Assembly: GCF_002979555.1 (NCBI RefSeq)
Contig: NZ_PCOZ01000007.1
Span: 1 to 64,000, forward strand
Reading direction: 5' to 3'
Source of the DNA: Pseudomonas sp. MYb60
Lineage (GTDB): Bacteria > Pseudomonadota > Gammaproteobacteria > Pseudomonadales > Pseudomonadaceae
DNA: 64,000 nucleotides
Below the pieces are notes generated by a model. That model saw only the letters and a list, made by a program, of their open reading frames with translations, was not told where the DNA came from and searched no databases. This document shows, piece after piece, positions 62,155 to 64,000 of the stretch (positions are counted from its first letter, which is position 1; the number at the start of each line of letters is the position of its first letter). The position numbers and the translations under genes are program-made.

Positions 62155-63615
62155 ATGGTGTACGCAGACGTCCCCACCCTGTTGCTTCGGCATTTGCCAT
62201 GCCGTTGGCTGCTGTTTTTCGTGCTGTTGCTCGGGAGTGTCAGCGCCTGGGGTGAGCGCCATGACGCGCAGGACGAAAACCTGCATACGCTGTTCACGGC
62301 CTTGTCGCTGCCCTTGGGGTTGCCGGTGGTTGTCAGCCGTGCCGTGGCGCGCAAGCGCCATACCGGTGTGCTGGACCTTGCAAATCCCCAGCAGGCCCTG
62401 GAGGCCGTCGCCTCACAACAGGACTTGATCTGGTACAGCGATGGCCAGGGCATCTACCTGTACAACGCGGATGAGGCCAAGAGCTCGGCCGTGACATTGC
62501 GGCATATTTCCGTCGAGCGATTTCGCGGCCTCATGCGCCGCGCCGGTGTGGATGAGTCGCGCCATCCCCTGCGTGAGTCCGGGGCGCGGACGTTCTACGT
62601 ATCGGGCCCACCCAACTATGTCGACCAGGTCTTGCGCCTGGCCCAACTGATGGACCGACAGAGGGCTGATTTGCGGGTAGGTTCGCAGTCCTTTGCCGTG
62701 GTCCAGGTGCTCAACACCCCAGTGACCGACTATGAGTACACGCTGGGTGGGCAAACGCTCAGCGTGTCGGGCATTGCCTCTTTGATCGATACCTTGCTGG
62801 CCGGCGAAAAGAAAGGGTTGCTGGCCGACAAGTCACTTGGGGTGATCGCTTATCCGGACACCAACAGCCTGCTGATCAAGGGCAAGCCCGCACAAGTCAG
62901 GTTCATCGAGCAGTTGGTCAAGGAGTTGGACGTGCCCAAGCGTGCGGTCGAAGTCTCTCTGTGGAGGGTGGACGTGGACGGTGATGAATTGAAGAAGCTC
63001 GAACCGGACTGGGCCGATCCCGCAAAGGGCTCGATCACACGGGTGTTCGAACCGCTGGATGACAGCCGGTTGATGGCGCGGATCACCGCGCTGGAGAAAC
63101 GTCGGCGTGCGCGGGTGGTGGTATTGCCGGTGATTCTTACCCAGGAAAATGTGCCCGCTGTGTTCCAGGACAACCATACCTTCTATCTGCCCTCCCCGGA
63201 GGACGAGCGTTCCGATTGGAAACCGGTGCGCTACGCCACCCAGGTTAGCGTACTGCCCCGATTTGCGGAGGCTGGCCAGATCGAGATACGCCTTGATGTG
63301 GAGGATGGCCGCCAGTTGAGTCCCACAGGGCGCGGTGAGAAGCCGACGGCCGTGGGGCGAATCGCGGTCAACAGCGTGGCGCGAGTGCCGGCGGGCAAGC
63401 GCCTCTGGTTGGGCGCATTCAGGCGCGATGCCGAGTTGCGCGCCCCGCGGGCGGGGCGACCCGCAGAGGTGCGCTTGTTTGTGGTTCAGGTTCGAGCCGT
63501 GGGCAGCGAAGTGAAAGCGCTGGCGGGTGCTATCGCCCCTCCGTCGTTGACGGCGGAGCAATACGAGCGTGTGCAGCGTGCGTTTGTGCGGCCTGGTCGC
63601 GATACCTCCCCGTGA
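62155..63615 (+). CDS. Type III secretion-like outer-membrane secretin (SctC family)
   Basis: 486 residues from ATG 62155 (AGGAAACCC upstream), with a signal-peptide-like N-terminus (LLLRHLPCRWLLFFVLLLGS). The N-domains show LDLANPQQALEAVASQQDLI and ARTFYVSGPPNYVDQVLRLA; the secretin core contains KELDVPKRAVEVSLWRVDVD and later VQVRAVG. At this size it resembles the shorter SctC members (SPI-2 type) more than the ~700-residue HrcC. The identity as a T3SS secretin is inferred from the N-domain pattern and the SpoA gene after it. Confidence 0.8.
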   Translation: MVYADVPTLLLRHLPCRWLLFFVLLLGSVSAWGERHDAQDENLHTLFTALSLPLGLPVVVSRAVARKRHTGVLDLANPQQALEAVASQQDLIWYSDGQGIYLYNADEAKSSAVTLRHISVERFRGLMRRAGVDESRHPLRESGARTFYVSGPPNYVDQVLRLAQLMDRQRADLRVGSQSFAVVQVLNTPVTDYEYTLGGQTLSVSGIASLIDTLLAGEKKGLLADKSLGVIAYPDTNSLLIKGKPAQVRFIEQLVKELDVPKRAVEVSLWRVDVDGDELKKLEPDWADPAKGSITRVFEPLDDSRLMARITALEKRRRARVVVLPVILTQENVPAVFQDNHTFYLPSPEDERSDWKPVRYATQVSVLPRFAEAGQIEIRLDVEDGRQLSPTGRGEKPTAVGRIAVNSVARVPAGKRLWLGAFRRDAELRAPRAGRPAEVRLFVVQVRAVGSEVKALAGAIAPPSLTAEQYERVQRAFVRPGRDTSP

Positions 63616-63629
63616 TAAGGCGTTAAGTC

Positions 63630-63857
63630 ATGCACCTGGAAATTCTGTTGCAGGAACAACTGGTCAGCGCCAGGCAACTGGCCGCGTTCGCGCCCGGCAA
63701 GGTGCTGCCACTCACGCCCGGCGCCATTCATTGCGTGGAAGTGAGGATCAATGGCCAGTTATTGGCCCTGGGTGAGCTGGTGCAGTTGGAGGATCGACTG
63801 GGCGTTGAGCTGCACGAGGTGTATCGGCAAGAGGTCGCGCCTGAAGAGGCTTGGTGA
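63630..63857 (+). CDS. Small SpoA/FliN-like C-ring protein
   Basis: 75 residues, 14 bases after the secretin stop. It is a lone SpoA domain (VRINGQLLALGELVQLEDRL, then GVELHEVYRQEV), as in FliN, HrcQb or the C-terminal part of SctQ. It could be part of the sorting platform of a type III secretion system. It lacks the N-terminal region of full SctQ. Confidence 0.72.
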   Translation: MHLEILLQEQLVSARQLAAFAPGKVLPLTPGAIHCVEVRINGQLLALGELVQLEDRLGVELHEVYRQEVAPEEAW

Positions 63858-63881
63858 GGAAATCTCCTACTGGGCACTTCT

Positions 63882-63910
63882 GGAAAACGCTCAATGTTTG
63901 GGCGTTTTCC
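63882..63910. other. Hairpin between the SpoA gene and the next gene
   Basis: GGAAAACGCTCAA, loop TGT, then TTGGGCGTTTTCC form a 13-bp stem with one G-T pair. It has no T-tract and may be a processing or attenuation site. Confidence 0.55.
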
Positions 63911-63984
63911 TAAAGGGGTTCGTCGTACAGGTTTTTATAGTCGTGCCGTGGGCGCATAAGCCAGTAGCGGAAAGAAGGACTTCA

Positions 63985-64000
63985 ATGTCAGTAGTCGGAT
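63985..64000 (+). CDS. Start of the next gene (partial)
   Basis: ATG at 63985, with AAGAAGGA upstream, opens MSVVG and runs off the window. In a T3SS locus it could be a small secreted or needle protein, but five codons are not enough to say. Confidence 0.4.

Noticed and set aside
1..64000. CRISPR array, prophage or insertion sequence
   Set aside because: No regularly spaced direct repeats, integrase, transposase or phage structural genes are visible; the repeats found are REP-like palindromes.

Overview
The window is a chromosomal segment of a Pseudomonas, almost certainly of the P. fluorescens group. The evidence is the gene order ppsR/ppsA - hydrolase - rraA - cmaX - crfX - cmpX - sigX - oprF - cobA, the prpB-prpC-acnD-prpF order, GC-rich codon use, and many short palindromic REP-type repeats (cores GAGCGGGCTTGCCCGCGAA and ATGTGGGAGGGGGCTTGCCC). 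I see no prophage, insertion sequence or CRISPR array. Database searches were not possible, so all family names rest on my reading of motifs and context.

Layout, left to right: the end of etfA; a periplasmic binding protein with two envelope lipoproteins; a MocR-type regulator; several small housekeeping genes, including an RraB-like RNase E regulator; an ATP-grasp/alpha-E/transglutaminase operon with a sigma-54 promoter and an NtrC-like site; a c-type cytochrome; a previously unframed 31-codon membrane peptide; a thiolase/3-hydroxyacyl-CoA dehydrogenase pair; CorA, PlsC and a crotonase; tRNA-Ser(GGA); HAD, SDR and LysR genes; an NCS1 permease/hydantoin-racemase operon; cysH and thrH divergently placed; a higBA toxin-antitoxin pair; pabB; a three-gene envelope operon (retropepsin-like protease, inactive transglutaminase membrane protein, ATP-grasp ligase); and the 2-methylcitrate operon, which ends in a wrecked prpD.

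The most unusual locus is the minus-strand operon at 45438-39899, divergent from a MocR-type regulator. It encodes an EamA exporter, one polypeptide joining a JAMM peptidase, a CysO-like ubiquitin-fold domain ending in Gly-Gly, a MoeB/ThiF E1 and a rhodanese, then a cysteine synthase, a serine acetyltransferase with an extra C-terminal domain, and an alanyl-tRNA editing protein. In Mycobacterium the CysO/CysM/Mec+/MoeZ parts of protein-thiocarboxylate cysteine synthesis are separate proteins. Here carrier, activator, sulfur donor and peptidase are fused, beside the enzymes that would supply and use the activated serine.

On the right, ppsA and its regulator diverge, followed by the sigX-oprF envelope-stress block and the nitrate-assimilation regulatory genes (nasS, nasT, nitrate transporter, protein kinase/phosphatase, cobA). 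Both nasST and the transporter operon carry a sigma-54 promoter followed by a two-hexaloop RNA motif of the ANTAR-binding type and an overlapping intrinsic terminator, so NasT probably antiterminates both. The nitrite and nitrate reductase genes normally found between the kinase and cobA in Pseudomonas are absent here. The window ends in part of a type III secretion-like locus (secretin plus a small SpoA protein).
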